Part shown: piece after piece, positions 51,994 through 60,940 of the stretch
Layout: every line of letters starts with the position of its first letter
Numbering within the stretch: position 1 is the stretch's first letter
Source: Neobacillus soli NBRC 102451
GTDB taxonomy: Bacteria > Bacillota > Bacilli > Bacillales > Cytobacillaceae
Length of the DNA: 63,810 nucleotides
Assembly: GCF_001591665.1 (NCBI RefSeq)
Contig: NZ_BCVI01000062.1
Coordinates: forward strand, 1 to 63,810
Direction of reading: 5' to 3'
Made by a program: the position numbers and the translations under genes
Notes under the pieces: generated by a model
Told to the model about the DNA's origin: nothing
What the model saw: the letters and a program-made list of their open reading frames with translations, nothing else
The model's database searches: none

Positions 51994-53496
51994 ATGAGCA
52001 ACGTACAGAATAAAACAGACGTTATCTTAATTGGTGCCGGAGTCATGAGCGCGACTTTGGGATCATTACTGAAAGAGTTAGTACCGGAATGGGAAATCAA
52101 AGTGTTTGAGAAACTCGTAAATGCAGGAGAAGAAAGCTCTAACGAATGGAATAATGCTGGTACGGGCCATTCTGCACTGTGCGAGCTTAACTATACAACC
52201 GAAAAATCTGACGGATCTATAGATATAAGCAAAGCTATAAAAATTAATGAACAGTTTCAGCTTTCAAGACAGTTTTGGTCTTATCTTGTAAGCCGCAATT
52301 TAATTCGTAATCCGCAGGACTTTATCAAGCCAATACCTCATATGAGTTTAGTACAAGGGGAAAAAGATGTAACATTTTTGAAAAAACGTTTTGAAGCGCT
52401 GTCAAACAATCCCCTATTTCAAGGAATGGAATTTTCCGATGAGCATGATAAACTGACGGAATGGATTCCGCTTATTATGGAAGGCCGTACATTGAATGAA
52501 CCGATAGCAGCAACCAAAGTTGACTCTGGAACGGATGTTAACTTTGGTGCTTTAACACGCATGTTGTTTGATCACTTAAAGAGTAAAAACGTCGAGATAA
52601 ACTACAAGCATAGTGTGGAGGATATTAAACGTACTGAGGACGGCCTATGGGAATTGAAAGTGTGGAATATCGATACCGGTAACATCGAACGTCATACGGC
52701 AAAATTTGTCTTTATCGGCGGTGGGGGCGGAAGTCTGCCGTTACTGCAAAAAACAGGTATTCCTGAGTCAAAACATATTGGTGGATTCCCGGTAAGCGGA
52801 CTATTTATGGTTTGTAACAATCCGGAAGTTGCAGCACAGCATCATGGAAAAGTATACGGTAAAGCAAAAGTCGGTGCTCCTCCAATGTCTGTTCCGCACC
52901 TGGATACAAGATATATCGACAACAAAAAAACCTTGCTGTTTGGACCGTTTGCGGGCTTCTCACCTAAGTTCTTAAAAACTGGATCAAATTTTGATTTGAT
53001 TGGTTCCATAAAACCGAATAATGTCCTCACTATGTTAGCGGCAGGCGTAAAAGAGATGGGATTAACAAAGTACCTGATTCAGCAAGTTATGTTATCGAAT
53101 GAAAAGCGCATGGAAGAATTACGCGAATTTATTCCCAACGCCAAAAGCGAGGATTGGGATATAGTGACAGCGGGCCAACGCGTGCAAGTGATCAAAGATA
53201 CTGAGGTCGGTGGAAAAGGAACACTTCAATTTGGTACGGAAGTTGTAAGTGCCGCTGATGGCTCAATAGCTGCATTGCTCGGAGCTTCTCCTGGTGCTTC
53301 TACTGCCGTTCACGTTATGCTTGAGGTATTAGAAAAATGCTTCCCGCAACATATGAAAAAGTGGGAACCGAAAATAACAGAAATGATTCCTTCTTATGGC
53401 TTGTCACTTGTGGAGAACCCAGAGTTTTTCCAAGATATCCATACTTCAACAGCGCAGGCACTTGGTCTAAGCGAAAAAGAGCTAGTCTTCAGTTAA
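51994..53496 (+). CDS. mqo: Malate:quinone oxidoreductase
   Basis: A 500-residue FAD-dependent peripheral membrane enzyme that oxidises malate to oxaloacetate and passes electrons to quinone. The FAD motif VILIGAGVMSATLGSLLKEL and the Mqo-specific NEWNNAGTGHSALCELNYT and FVFIGGGGGSLPLLQK are all present, and length is typical. AAGGAAGG precedes the ATG. It is monocistronic with a terminator behind it. Confidence 0.95.
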   Translation: MSNVQNKTDVILIGAGVMSATLGSLLKELVPEWEIKVFEKLVNAGEESSNEWNNAGTGHSALCELNYTTEKSDGSIDISKAIKINEQFQLSRQFWSYLVSRNLIRNPQDFIKPIPHMSLVQGEKDVTFLKKRFEALSNNPLFQGMEFSDEHDKLTEWIPLIMEGRTLNEPIAATKVDSGTDVNFGALTRMLFDHLKSKNVEINYKHSVEDIKRTEDGLWELKVWNIDTGNIERHTAKFVFIGGGGGSLPLLQKTGIPESKHIGGFPVSGLFMVCNNPEVAAQHHGKVYGKAKVGAPPMSVPHLDTRYIDNKKTLLFGPFAGFSPKFLKTGSNFDLIGSIKPNNVLTMLAAGVKEMGLTKYLIQQVMLSNEKRMEELREFIPNAKSEDWDIVTAGQRVQVIKDTEVGGKGTLQFGTEVVSAADGSIAALLGASPGASTAVHVMLEVLEKCFPQHMKKWEPKITEMIPSYGLSLVENPEFFQDIHTSTAQALGLSEKELVFS

Positions 53497-53585
53497 TTCT
53501 TTAGATGCAGAAACAAAGGTATTTAGTGAAAGCGTTTAAGCAACATTGCTGAGTAAATAATAGAATATCATTGGAAATAAAACTT

Positions 53586-53624
53586 AGAACCCTCGATCTG
53601 TCTTTGGATTGAAGGTTCTTTTTT
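53586..53624 (+). terminator. Terminator after mqo
   Basis: AGAACC-CTC pairs with GA-AGGTTCT, followed by a T run. Confidence 0.7.
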
Positions 53625-53765
53625 CATGGTTCGGTGAATAAAAACATGAAATCACAAGACACGGCAGGCATGCTTATCTAATGTAGCTGTTGAAAGTAAA
53701 CCTAATTGACATCCATTGGCGGATTTTGTATAGTAGTGGCGAAGATTATGATTGGAGTGAATCGT

Positions 53766-54200
53766 TTGATTTCAAACTCTGAGTTACAAAACTTAGATCT
53801 TATAGATTTAATAAGCGAGCGTCATAGTTTAGTCCGAAGAATCTCAGAGAAAGCATGGAACGATAAAAGTGAGATTTATATTTCAAATTCTGAATGGTAT
53901 ATCATGGCCAGGATTTATAAAAAGCGACCTACCATTTCATATGTTACAAAAAATGTAGAAATTTCTCGCCAGGCGATACATAAGTTTATCCAAAATCTTT
54001 CTACAAAAGGATTAGTGGAAATCAATAATGTAGAAAACAACAAGAAAGAGAAGTGTATCCAGTTAACACCTTTAGGAGAAGAATGCTACGAAAAAAACGC
54101 AGCACTTAAGGCTCAACTTGAGAATAAAATTGCAGAAAAAATAGGTATTGAGCAAGTAAATGTTCTTAAAGGTATATTAAAGTTGGATTGGGGAATTTAA
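53766..54200 (+). CDS. MarR-like winged-helix regulator
   Basis: About 144 residues with the MarR layout: N-terminal helix, SEWYIMARIYKKRPTISYVTK, the recognition helix SRQAIHKFIQNLSTKGLVE, a charged wing (NNVENNKKEKCIQLTPLGEE) and a C-terminal dimer helix. The start is uncertain: TTG 53766 has GGAGTG 6 nt upstream; ATG 53748 and 53706 lie in the same frame. It is a candidate for the repressor that binds the palindromes at 54820-54871 in front of the efflux pump. Confidence 0.75.
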   Translation: MISNSELQNLDLIDLISERHSLVRRISEKAWNDKSEIYISNSEWYIMARIYKKRPTISYVTKNVEISRQAIHKFIQNLSTKGLVEINNVENNKKEKCIQLTPLGEECYEKNAALKAQLENKIAEKIGIEQVNVLKGILKLDWGI

Positions 54201-54232
54201 CATTAACTGATAAAAATAATAATAAATAAAAG

Positions 54233-54278
54233 GAATGGCCCTATTGAAAAGTTCTCTTCAATAGGGCCATTTTTTTAG
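54233..54278 (+). terminator. Terminator after MarR-like gene
   Basis: ATGGCCCTATTGAA pairs with TTCAATAGGGCCAT around a short loop, followed by a T run. Confidence 0.8.
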
Positions 54279-54293
54279 TAATAAAAACTCTTC

Positions 54294-54797
54294 CTAATTG
54301 TCTCCATGTATCAACCTTATTACTAGTTCATTTATTTCTTCAAAAGTAGTGTCTAATGAAAGGGCTAATTCTTTAAAGAGTATATTTTGTGTAGTATTCA
54401 AAAGTTTACGATCTTGTTCATAAAGTTTTTTTTCATGAAGTTCAGCCTCAATCTTTTTCCGCATCAGTGTATTTACAATTATCGCAATTTCTTTTCGCTC
54501 ACCTGTACTTATAATATCGGAATACAACTTAAAACGTATGTTTGGATTGTCCACCCATTCCATCCCTGGATATTTAAAAGATTTAAGGATTTCATTGGCT
54601 TCCTCTTGATGGATAAGTTCTAACATGACCACTTTATCATTATCAACGGGAGTACTAATTGTTAATTGATGATTATTTTCCATAGGATGTAACACATAAT
54701 ACGGTCTTGTTATACCTGAAACTGTTTTTTCGCAAATATCATCGACTCGGCAAATGCCATGAGCTGAATAGATAATCAAATCTCCAATTGTAAACAT
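54294..54797 (-). CDS. CarD/CdnL family transcription regulator
   Basis: A 167-residue protein with an N-terminal CarD/TRCF RNA-polymerase-interacting domain (FTIGDLIIYSAHGICRVDDI; YYVLHPMENN) and a helical C-terminal part. CarD proteins bind the polymerase beta subunit and tune promoter opening. GGAGTGA precedes ATG 54797. It has a near-consensus sigma-A promoter and is divergent from the DHA2 pump across a shared operator region, so the two are probably co-regulated. Confidence 0.87.
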   Translation of the reverse strand: MFTIGDLIIYSAHGICRVDDICEKTVSGITRPYYVLHPMENNHQLTISTPVDNDKVVMLELIHQEEANEILKSFKYPGMEWVDNPNIRFKLYSDIISTGERKEIAIIVNTLMRKKIEAELHEKKLYEQDRKLLNTTQNILFKELALSLDTTFEEINELVIRLIHGDN

Positions 54798-54819
54798 TTG
54801 ATCACTCCAGATATATATT

Positions 54820-54871
54820 GTCAACTAAGTTAATTATAACTCAAAAAAAAAATATCGTCAACTTGGTTGAC
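54820..54871. promoter_or_regulatory. Twin palindromes in the carD/efflux intergenic region
   Basis: GTCAACTTGGTTGAC (54857-54871, perfect arms GTCAAC/GTTGAC) and the weaker GTCAACTAAGTTAAT (54820-54834) have centres 37 bp apart. They overlap both divergent promoters, as MarR-type operators usually do. Confidence 0.7.
54833..54861 (-). promoter_or_regulatory. Sigma-A promoter of the carD-like gene
   Basis: TTGACG (54861-54856), 17-bp spacer, TATAAT (54838-54833) on the minus strand. The -35 box lies inside the stronger palindrome. Confidence 0.75.
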
Positions 54872-54896
54872 ATTGAGAAAAAAATTTTGATATAGT
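54867..54896 (+). promoter_or_regulatory. Sigma-A promoter of the efflux pump gene
   Basis: TTGACA (54867-54872), 18-bp spacer, TATAGT (54891-54896). The -35 box overlaps the stronger palindrome. The leader would be ~175 nt. Confidence 0.65.
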
Positions 54897-55076
54897 TAAT
54901 TGGCCCGTTAGTAAGTGGGGGTGTACTACGGAATAATCACTGATAATCGAAATTACGACAACTCTTTTTCAGCGGAAAGGATATAAGGACGTAGAAGTAA
55001 ACAAAACTAAAGCATGTGATGAATCATTAATAATTTTTGTGCATGTATGACCAAATTAATTAAAGGAGTTAAATAA

Positions 55077-56525
55077 GTGAATACACAAATTAAAACAGAC
55101 TCGATCGTGAAACAACCAATGAATACAGTTCCGAAAACGAAACAAGAATTCAAAACAGGCCCGATAATGGCTGCACTGTTAGTGGCAGGCTTTGTCGGAC
55201 TTTTTAGTGAAACGGCATTAAATATTGCCTTAGGAGCATTAAGTAGTGTATTCAATGTTAATGCTACGACGGTCGGATGGTTAGCAACAGGTTATTTTTT
55301 AACATTAGGTATTTTAATACCAGTTACAGGTATTTTGATGCAAAAATTCACCACACGTCAAATGTTCATAACGGCTGTATCGCTATTACTTATCGGTACA
55401 ATTCTTGCAGCAGCAGCACCAGTATTTGGTGTGTTATTAGCGGGACGCATCATTCAAGCAGCAGGATTAGCCATTAGTTTACCTTTAACTCAAAATGTGA
55501 TTTTTACCATTTTTCCTCCAAATAAACGAGGCGGTGCGATGGGGCTCATGGGCTTAGTTATGTTAGCTGGTCCGACACTAGGTCCAACATTAGCAGGCCT
55601 TATTTTAGATACATTATCATGGCATTGGATTTTCTTGGTTACACTCCCGTTCTTACTGTTTTCTCTTATTTTCGGGATCAAGTATTTACCGAATGTGAAT
55701 GAGATACGTAAGATTTCGATAGATGCATTATCTGTTATTCTGTCAACGATTGGATTCGGCGGTATTGTTTACGGATTTAGTGTTTCTGGTGAGGTTGGGT
55801 GGACAAGTACATCTGTTCTTGGATCAATCATCATTGGATTTGTAGCACTTATTATTTTTGCGATTCGTCAAACGAAAATGGAGAATCCGATGATGAATTT
55901 AAAAGCATTCCATTCCCCACTTTTCGTTCTTGGAGTCATTATGAGTTTTATCACGTTCTTCAATATGTTGTCCATGCTTGTTATTTTACCAATGTATATG
56001 CAAATGGCTTTATTAGTTGCTGCTTTTACAACAGGTCTTATTCTGCTGCCAGGCAGCTTACTTAACTGTGTATTAGCTCCAATAATTGGTGGTTTATTTG
56101 ACAAACATGGTCCGAAAGCAGTGATTACACCTGGAACCATTTTAGTAGCCCTTGGTTATGTATTCTATTCACAATTTGGTACAGACACGGCTATATGGGC
56201 GATTGTGGTAACTCATATTGTCATGATGTTAGGTATAGGGGCGGTGCTAGCTTCTGTACAAACCAACACGTTAAATTCGCTTCCTAAACAGTACTATCCA
56301 GATGGAATCGCGATAACTCAAACGATCCAACAAGTGGCTGGCGCAATTGGTATTGCGGTAATGGTATCGGTTTTATCAGCAAAACAAGGCAGTTACTTAG
56401 CAACCGTTGCGAATGAACCGACACAAGCAGCAGCAACGGGATCTTCACTAGTGTTTATACTCAGTTTAGTATTAGCGGTGATTAATGTTGTCCTGTCATT
56501 ATTCATGAAAAAGCCCAAACATTAA
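55077..56525 (+). CDS. DHA2-type MFS multidrug efflux transporter
   Basis: A 482-residue transporter with about 14 membrane helices of the DHA2 (EmrB/QacA/LmrB) class. Motif C is visible as GLVMLAGPTLGPTLAGLI, and the early WLATGYFLTLGILIPVTG helix is typical. It would export drugs or lipophilic cations by proton exchange. The start is GTG at 55077 with AAAGGAG 9 nt upstream. It is followed 81 bp later by a UspA gene, perhaps in the same transcript, and shares an operator region with the CarD-like gene. Confidence 0.9.
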   Translation: MNTQIKTDSIVKQPMNTVPKTKQEFKTGPIMAALLVAGFVGLFSETALNIALGALSSVFNVNATTVGWLATGYFLTLGILIPVTGILMQKFTTRQMFITAVSLLLIGTILAAAAPVFGVLLAGRIIQAAGLAISLPLTQNVIFTIFPPNKRGGAMGLMGLVMLAGPTLGPTLAGLILDTLSWHWIFLVTLPFLLFSLIFGIKYLPNVNEIRKISIDALSVILSTIGFGGIVYGFSVSGEVGWTSTSVLGSIIIGFVALIIFAIRQTKMENPMMNLKAFHSPLFVLGVIMSFITFFNMLSMLVILPMYMQMALLVAAFTTGLILLPGSLLNCVLAPIIGGLFDKHGPKAVITPGTILVALGYVFYSQFGTDTAIWAIVVTHIVMMLGIGAVLASVQTNTLNSLPKQYYPDGIAITQTIQQVAGAIGIAVMVSVLSAKQGSYLATVANEPTQAAATGSSLVFILSLVLAVINVVLSLFMKKPKH

Positions 56526-56606
56526 TCTAAAGCCAATATCTTAAATAATGCACTGAATTTAAAGATAGAACAGCTTTCAAAACATGATAGAAGGAGATAT
56601 TGGAAG

Positions 56607-57056
56607 ATGGATCATTATAAAAGTATTGTCGTCGCTGTTGACGGTTCAAAAGAAGCTGAATATGCTTTTCGCAAATCAATCGAAGTTTCAAAACGTAACA
56701 AAAATTCTCTATTAACCATAGTAAACGTAATTAATACTCGTTCATTCGAAGCTTTTGACCGTTCAGTTGTTGAGCGTGCACAGCAGATATCAGAGGAACT
56801 GTTAGATGGCTACAAGTCACAAGCTGAGGCTGAAGGTGTTAAAAATGTAAAGGTAGTAGTCGAATACGGATCCCCAAAAACGATCATCACTAGTGAAATG
56901 GCTAACTTAGCCAAAGCTGATTTAATTATGTGTGGGGCCACAGGGCTAAATGCGGTTGAACGTTTCCTGACTGGTTCCGTATCTGAAGCAATCGTACGGA
57001 CAGCTAAATGTGATGTTTTAGTGATCCGTAGACCTGTTCTACATGCTGTTAAATGA
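56607..57056 (+). CDS. Universal stress protein (UspA family)
   Basis: A 149-residue UspA protein with the ATP-binding pattern: VAVDGSKEAEYAFRKSIE at the start and GATGLNAVERFLTGSVSEAIVRTAKCDVLVIR at the end (G2xG9xG(S/T) type). It may bind nucleotide and help survival under stress. AGAAGGAG precedes the ATG. A strong terminator follows. Confidence 0.92.
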   Translation: MDHYKSIVVAVDGSKEAEYAFRKSIEVSKRNKNSLLTIVNVINTRSFEAFDRSVVERAQQISEELLDGYKSQAEAEGVKNVKVVVEYGSPKTIITSEMANLAKADLIMCGATGLNAVERFLTGSVSEAIVRTAKCDVLVIRRPVLHAVK

Positions 57057-57105
57057 TTCGTTTATCTTAATTTAAGGTACAATTTGTAATGATTCGGTTA
57101 ATCAA

Positions 57106-57152
57106 AAATCAGAGAGCGTGTATGATTTTTATCATATACGCTCTTTGATTTT
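57106..57152 (+). terminator. Terminator after UspA gene
   Basis: AAAATCA-AGAGCGTGTATGA pairs with TCATATACGCTCT-TGATTTT with few mismatches. Confidence 0.75.
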
Positions 57153-57239
57153 TAAAACGAATCTAATAAATCTAAATCAATTGCAAAAGTTCCTATTTTT
57201 CTGCCTGAACAGTATAATCAGGAATGGGAGTTGAATAAA

Positions 57240-58403
57240 ATGAATAAAAAAGATATCGCTAATATACGAAAGCAATTTAAATTAGACAATTACAACCTGC
57301 AAATTCGAGAAATCTTCAATGTTTATGTGCAGAAAGAATCAGGCGAGATTTACCATCATGTCAGCCAGCCGTTTCAAATGTTAGAACAGGAAGCGCAAGA
57401 ATTATTTTTGACAAACTTTAAAAAGGTTTTGACAGGTCAACTTGATGCTAAACTGTTTGAGCTGAAATTCATTCGCGATGTGGAAGACAGCACCCAATTG
57501 TTTCTTTTCGAAGGATTACAACAAGAGACAACGGAAGATTGGAAAGAATACATGCTGGAAATCGTCGTGAAAATGTTTGCTAGCACGGTTTATGAATTTG
57601 ATACAGTGGTGACGTTTATCCGGGGAGAATACCGAAAACCGACCCGGAAACGGAATGCGGAAACCGAAGAAGGCGGGGATGATGAAGTCTATTCCAGCCC
57701 ATTTATCCTTTGCAGTCTCAATAAAACCGATCAGCCGAAAAGAGCCTTGACTTTTGATTACATTGAAAAAGAATTCAAATCGCATAACTTCTTTGATCCG
57801 ATTATTAATTTAGATTCTCCATTATCAGGCTTTTTGTTCCCGGCTTTTAATGACAATGCGGCAGATGTGAACCATATTCTCTATTATGCAGGGAAAGCGA
57901 ATCAACCGGATGGTAGATTTATTGAAGAAGTGCTCAATTGTGAAGAGATTATGACCGCCCAGGAAGATAAGGATTGCTTCGATTTCATCTTAAAAGAAGT
58001 GATGGGAGACGAAGTGGATACCCGTGTCATTTCCAATGTATATGAAGAAATCGATAAACTTGTTCAGGAGAATCAAGAAAAGGAAGAAAGTGAAATTCCG
58101 ACGTTAGATTCTCGGGATATCGAACGCATCTTAACGGTAAGCGGCGTGGAAAATGTAGAGATGGCGAAAGTGGAACATGCGATTAAAAAAATCGTAGATG
58201 ATGAAAAGTATGAATTCAAAGCCAGCAGTTTAGTTCCTAAAACCATTAAAATCGAGACGAAATTGGCGAATGTAACCATCAGTCCGAAAGACCTGAAATA
58301 TGTAAAATATATTACGTACGAAGGAAAACGGTGCTTATTGCTGGAGGTTGACGAAGATGTGGTCGTGGAAGGGTTTCGACTAGAATCGGAGACACTCTCA
58401 TAA
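57240..58403 (+). CDS. DUF4317 protein
   Basis: A 387-residue acidic cytosolic protein matching DUF4317 (KKDIANIRKQFKLDNYNLQI at the start; GKANQPDGRFIEEVLNC midway). No enzymatic motif is visible and the function is unknown. I chose ATG 57240, 11 nt after GGGAG, over TTG 57231. It is monocistronic, with a terminator directly after it. Confidence 0.82.
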   Translation: MNKKDIANIRKQFKLDNYNLQIREIFNVYVQKESGEIYHHVSQPFQMLEQEAQELFLTNFKKVLTGQLDAKLFELKFIRDVEDSTQLFLFEGLQQETTEDWKEYMLEIVVKMFASTVYEFDTVVTFIRGEYRKPTRKRNAETEEGGDDEVYSSPFILCSLNKTDQPKRALTFDYIEKEFKSHNFFDPIINLDSPLSGFLFPAFNDNAADVNHILYYAGKANQPDGRFIEEVLNCEEIMTAQEDKDCFDFILKEVMGDEVDTRVISNVYEEIDKLVQENQEKEESEIPTLDSRDIERILTVSGVENVEMAKVEHAIKKIVDDEKYEFKASSLVPKTIKIETKLANVTISPKDLKYVKYITYEGKRCLLLEVDEDVVVEGFRLESETLS

Positions 58404-58411
58404 AATACTGT

Positions 58412-58441
58412 AAAAAGCGGGGAGGCAGCCCCGCTTTTTTT
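58412..58441 (+). terminator. Terminator after DUF4317 gene
   Basis: AAAAGCGGGG pairs with CCCCGCTTTT around a 6-nt loop and is followed by a T run. It serves the converging IclR gene as well. Confidence 0.85.
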
Positions 58442-58456
58442 ATATTCGTTCCGTTC

Positions 58457-59218
58457 TCATGCTCTATATCCGAAACAGCCCGAAATTTCTTTACTGATTT
58501 GAATAAAATAATGACTGAGTTCATGATTTTCATTTTTAGGGATAAATTCAGAAAAGCCTGCAACTGTTACGGCCCCAAGAAGTTCTTTCTTATAGTTAAA
58601 GACTGGGAAGGAGACGGAGGACACTGATGAAACCAGTGGTTCCCTGGCAAAAGCAATTCCGTGCTCCATCACAAATCTGCATTCATCTTCCAATTGGCTA
58701 ACCTTTTCGGGAGGAATTTGTTTGAATTCGTTCGCCTTCCAATCATGAATAATTTGCTCGTCCATGAAGGCCATAAACACTTTGCCAGTTGCAGAACGAA
58801 TAGGAAGTAAGGTTCCTATTTGAGCGCCAATATTAAACCCTCGATTGGTGTTAATATCCTTAAGAATCATTGGACCATTTTGTGTCCACCTAGAAAATAG
58901 GACCGTACTCGAACTCTTCTCATTAATTTCATGCAGAAAAGGTGAAATCCGGTCGATAACATTTTCTTGATCCACAGCAGCCATACCATATTCAATCAAC
59001 TTACTTCCTAATACATATTCTCCCGTATCCTTGCGACGATACAGGATTCCTAATTGTGTGAAGGTATTTAAATATTTATAAAGATTACTTTTTGTAATCT
59101 GTGTCAGATCTTGAATATCAGTAAACTTTAATGGCTTTCCCTGTTTCGCGATTGATTCTATAATTCCCATCCCAATTTGTAATGATTGGATGGTCGTTCC
59201 TTTTTTAATAGCTTCCAT
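58457..59218 (-). CDS. IclR family transcriptional regulator
   Basis: A 253-residue regulator with an N-terminal winged helix (SLQIGMGIIESIAKQGKPLKF; ITKSNLYKYLNTFTQLGILYR) and an IclR effector domain (PIRSATGKVFMAFM; GIAFAREPLVSSVSSVSFPVF; GAVTVAGF). GGGGG precedes the ATG. It is divergent from the phosphotriesterase/thiolase cluster, so it is its presumed local regulator, responding to a small carboxylate or aromatic-like compound (family-based inference). Confidence 0.9.
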   Translation of the reverse strand: MEAIKKGTTIQSLQIGMGIIESIAKQGKPLKFTDIQDLTQITKSNLYKYLNTFTQLGILYRRKDTGEYVLGSKLIEYGMAAVDQENVIDRISPFLHEINEKSSSTVLFSRWTQNGPMILKDINTNRGFNIGAQIGTLLPIRSATGKVFMAFMDEQIIHDWKANEFKQIPPEKVSQLEDECRFVMEHGIAFAREPLVSSVSSVSFPVFNYKKELLGAVTVAGFSEFIPKNENHELSHYFIQISKEISGCFGYRA

Positions 59219-59445
59219 GTTGAACCCCCTATTGACCTTAATCCAATATTAGCATAGCAGTAAGCTTAATCCTACAGTCCAATATTGACTTTAAGTAAGC
59301 TATTTTTTTCTGGCTAAATATTATTTCCCAATATAATCCTTTGAATTAATAGATAATAATATATTAAAATAATAAATTTATAATCTATTAGGAATTATCA
59401 GAAAAATATTTGACTTTGGTATAACAATATTATAATATGTAATCA

Positions 59446-59473
59446 ATAAATAGTGATTCGTGTCACTATTTAT
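59446..59473. promoter_or_regulatory. Perfect inverted repeat, possible IclR-type operator
   Basis: ATAAATAGTGA-TTCGTG-TCACTATTTAT: 11-bp arms, 6-bp centre, no T run, so an operator is more likely than a terminator. Confidence 0.5.
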
Positions 59474-59562
59474 GGAATGGAAAGCGATTACATTATCGAG
59501 ATGCTACCCTTGGGACGGTTAGGCAATTCCTCCAAGCGAGTGGTTCTTTATTTAAATGGACT

Positions 59563-59708
59563 AGACAGAACGGTCTGTTTAGGGATTCGATTATGCTTAT
59601 CCGAAACCAACCGGTTTGTTTGGAAAATCTAATTATGCCTGCTCCAAACTGACCAGCTAGTATAGAAGATTTTCTTATTTAGACCGACTGGTCTGTTTGG
59701 GCGATTCT
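59563..59708. promoter_or_regulatory. Array of TetR-operator-like palindromes, ~42-bp spacing
   Basis: Box 1 AGACAGAACGGTCTGTTT (59563), box 2 AAACCAACCGGTTTGTTT (59604), a degenerate box AAACTGACCAGCTAGTAT (59646) and box 3 AGACCGACTGGTCTGTTT (59691). Starts are 41, 42 and 45 bp apart. Sequence between boxes is partly conserved (ATTATGC), so they look like diverged tandem copies. Confidence 0.65.
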
Positions 59709-59776
59709 CTTTATAACTAAATCATCGCCTTCAACACCTCTAAGGTGAGGAACTATTAAATATAGGAGGTTTTACA

Positions 59777-60838
59777 ATGCAAGATAATGTACAAGAAAAA
59801 GGTTCAAGCGTTGTTCGTACTGTACTCGGACCAGTGCCGGCTCAAGATTTAGGTGTTGTACTTATTCATGAAACTCTTCTTTCTGTGTTTCCTGGTGCAG
59901 AGTATGCGCCTGAGATTAATATGGACAAAAGCGAGATTTTTGAGTTATTAAAACGGCAACTAACCGAGTTCCGTCGACTTGGCGGGAAAACAATTGTAGA
60001 TGCTAGTGGCATGTTCCACGGTCGTGATGTGGAACTTTATCGAACGCTTTCTAGAACAACTGGCGTTCACATTATTGCGTCAACAGGTTTAGGACCAGAA
60101 CCAATGTTAAGTGGATACTTTACCACTCCTCAAAAAAATCCACCTTCACCATGGTCAGCAGAACAATTTTCTGGTTTGTTCACAAAAGAGGTAATAGAAG
60201 GAATCGTTATTCCACGCGTTGAGCGTTCAAGCTCAGCGGGGTTAGTAACATCAATTGCCACTCGAAGTGGGATTACAAAGGTAGAAACTGGTCTTTTCCG
60301 TGGCTCTGCACAAACAGCTTTAGCAACAGGAGTTCCTGTATCTATTCAATACGGAGCAGATGCTACTGGTGACCTGGAAATTTTATTAGGTGAAGGTGTT
60401 GCCGAGAATCGTATTATTATTGGTGGACTTGATCGTATCGACGCTGTCCGCCGGAAGGAAGCTTTTGCAGTTGCTAAACGCGGGGCTTATGTGGCTATAG
60501 ACCATGTTGGCTGGTCATCAAGTGAAGGATTCGTTAATGATGGAGAACGTGCGAAGTTAGTCGCAGAGCTATTTGCAGATGGCCTTGGTGAAAGAGTGCT
60601 AATTTCAAGCAATGCAATTGGTGTAGCAAAAGGTCATGAAACTAAAGAGCTTGGATATGATTACTTATTAACAAAGTTCGTACCCATGATACAGGATGCT
60701 GGAGTAACGAGAGAGCAAATCCGTCTTTTATTGGAAGAAAATCCTGCGCGCGTTCTTACTATTGATGCATCAGCTGACCAAAAGGTTACGGGTTGGAACT
60801 TTGACTGGGATAAATTATATCAACCAGTAATTTATTAA
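59777..60838 (+). CDS. Phosphotriesterase-like protein lacking most metal ligands
   Basis: A 353-residue TIM-barrel protein of the amidohydrolase/phosphotriesterase family, clearly paralogous to the next gene. Aligning the two, the N-terminal HxH has become H31-E-T33, the carboxylated Lys is kept (GITKVETG), but the His of THL is Gln (SIQY), the His of GHAD is Gly (GGLD) and the active-site Asp of SADAN is replaced (SSNAIG). Four of six ligands are lost, so normal dimetal hydrolysis is unlikely; it may be a structural or regulatory partner, or use another chemistry. AGGAGG precedes the ATG. First gene of the cluster. Confidence 0.85.
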   Translation: MQDNVQEKGSSVVRTVLGPVPAQDLGVVLIHETLLSVFPGAEYAPEINMDKSEIFELLKRQLTEFRRLGGKTIVDASGMFHGRDVELYRTLSRTTGVHIIASTGLGPEPMLSGYFTTPQKNPPSPWSAEQFSGLFTKEVIEGIVIPRVERSSSAGLVTSIATRSGITKVETGLFRGSAQTALATGVPVSIQYGADATGDLEILLGEGVAENRIIIGGLDRIDAVRRKEAFAVAKRGAYVAIDHVGWSSSEGFVNDGERAKLVAELFADGLGERVLISSNAIGVAKGHETKELGYDYLLTKFVPMIQDAGVTREQIRLLLEENPARVLTIDASADQKVTGWNFDWDKLYQPVIY

Positions 60839-60940
60839 TTTGATAGATAAATTGTATTTTGGCAAGTCAGATAAAGACAGTAGAGTTTACAGCCTTTGTG
60901 TACTTTATAAGAAAAACTATTAAGGTGAGGAGTGAAAATT

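Larger units (their letters stand above)
59219..59776. promoter_or_regulatory. Large regulatory region of the phosphotriesterase cluster
   Basis: 558 bp with no gene. It contains a TTGACT / TATAAT pair with a short 15-bp spacer (59410-59436), a perfect 11-bp inverted repeat at 59446-59473, and a series of operator-like palindromes at 59563-59708. Confidence 0.6.
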
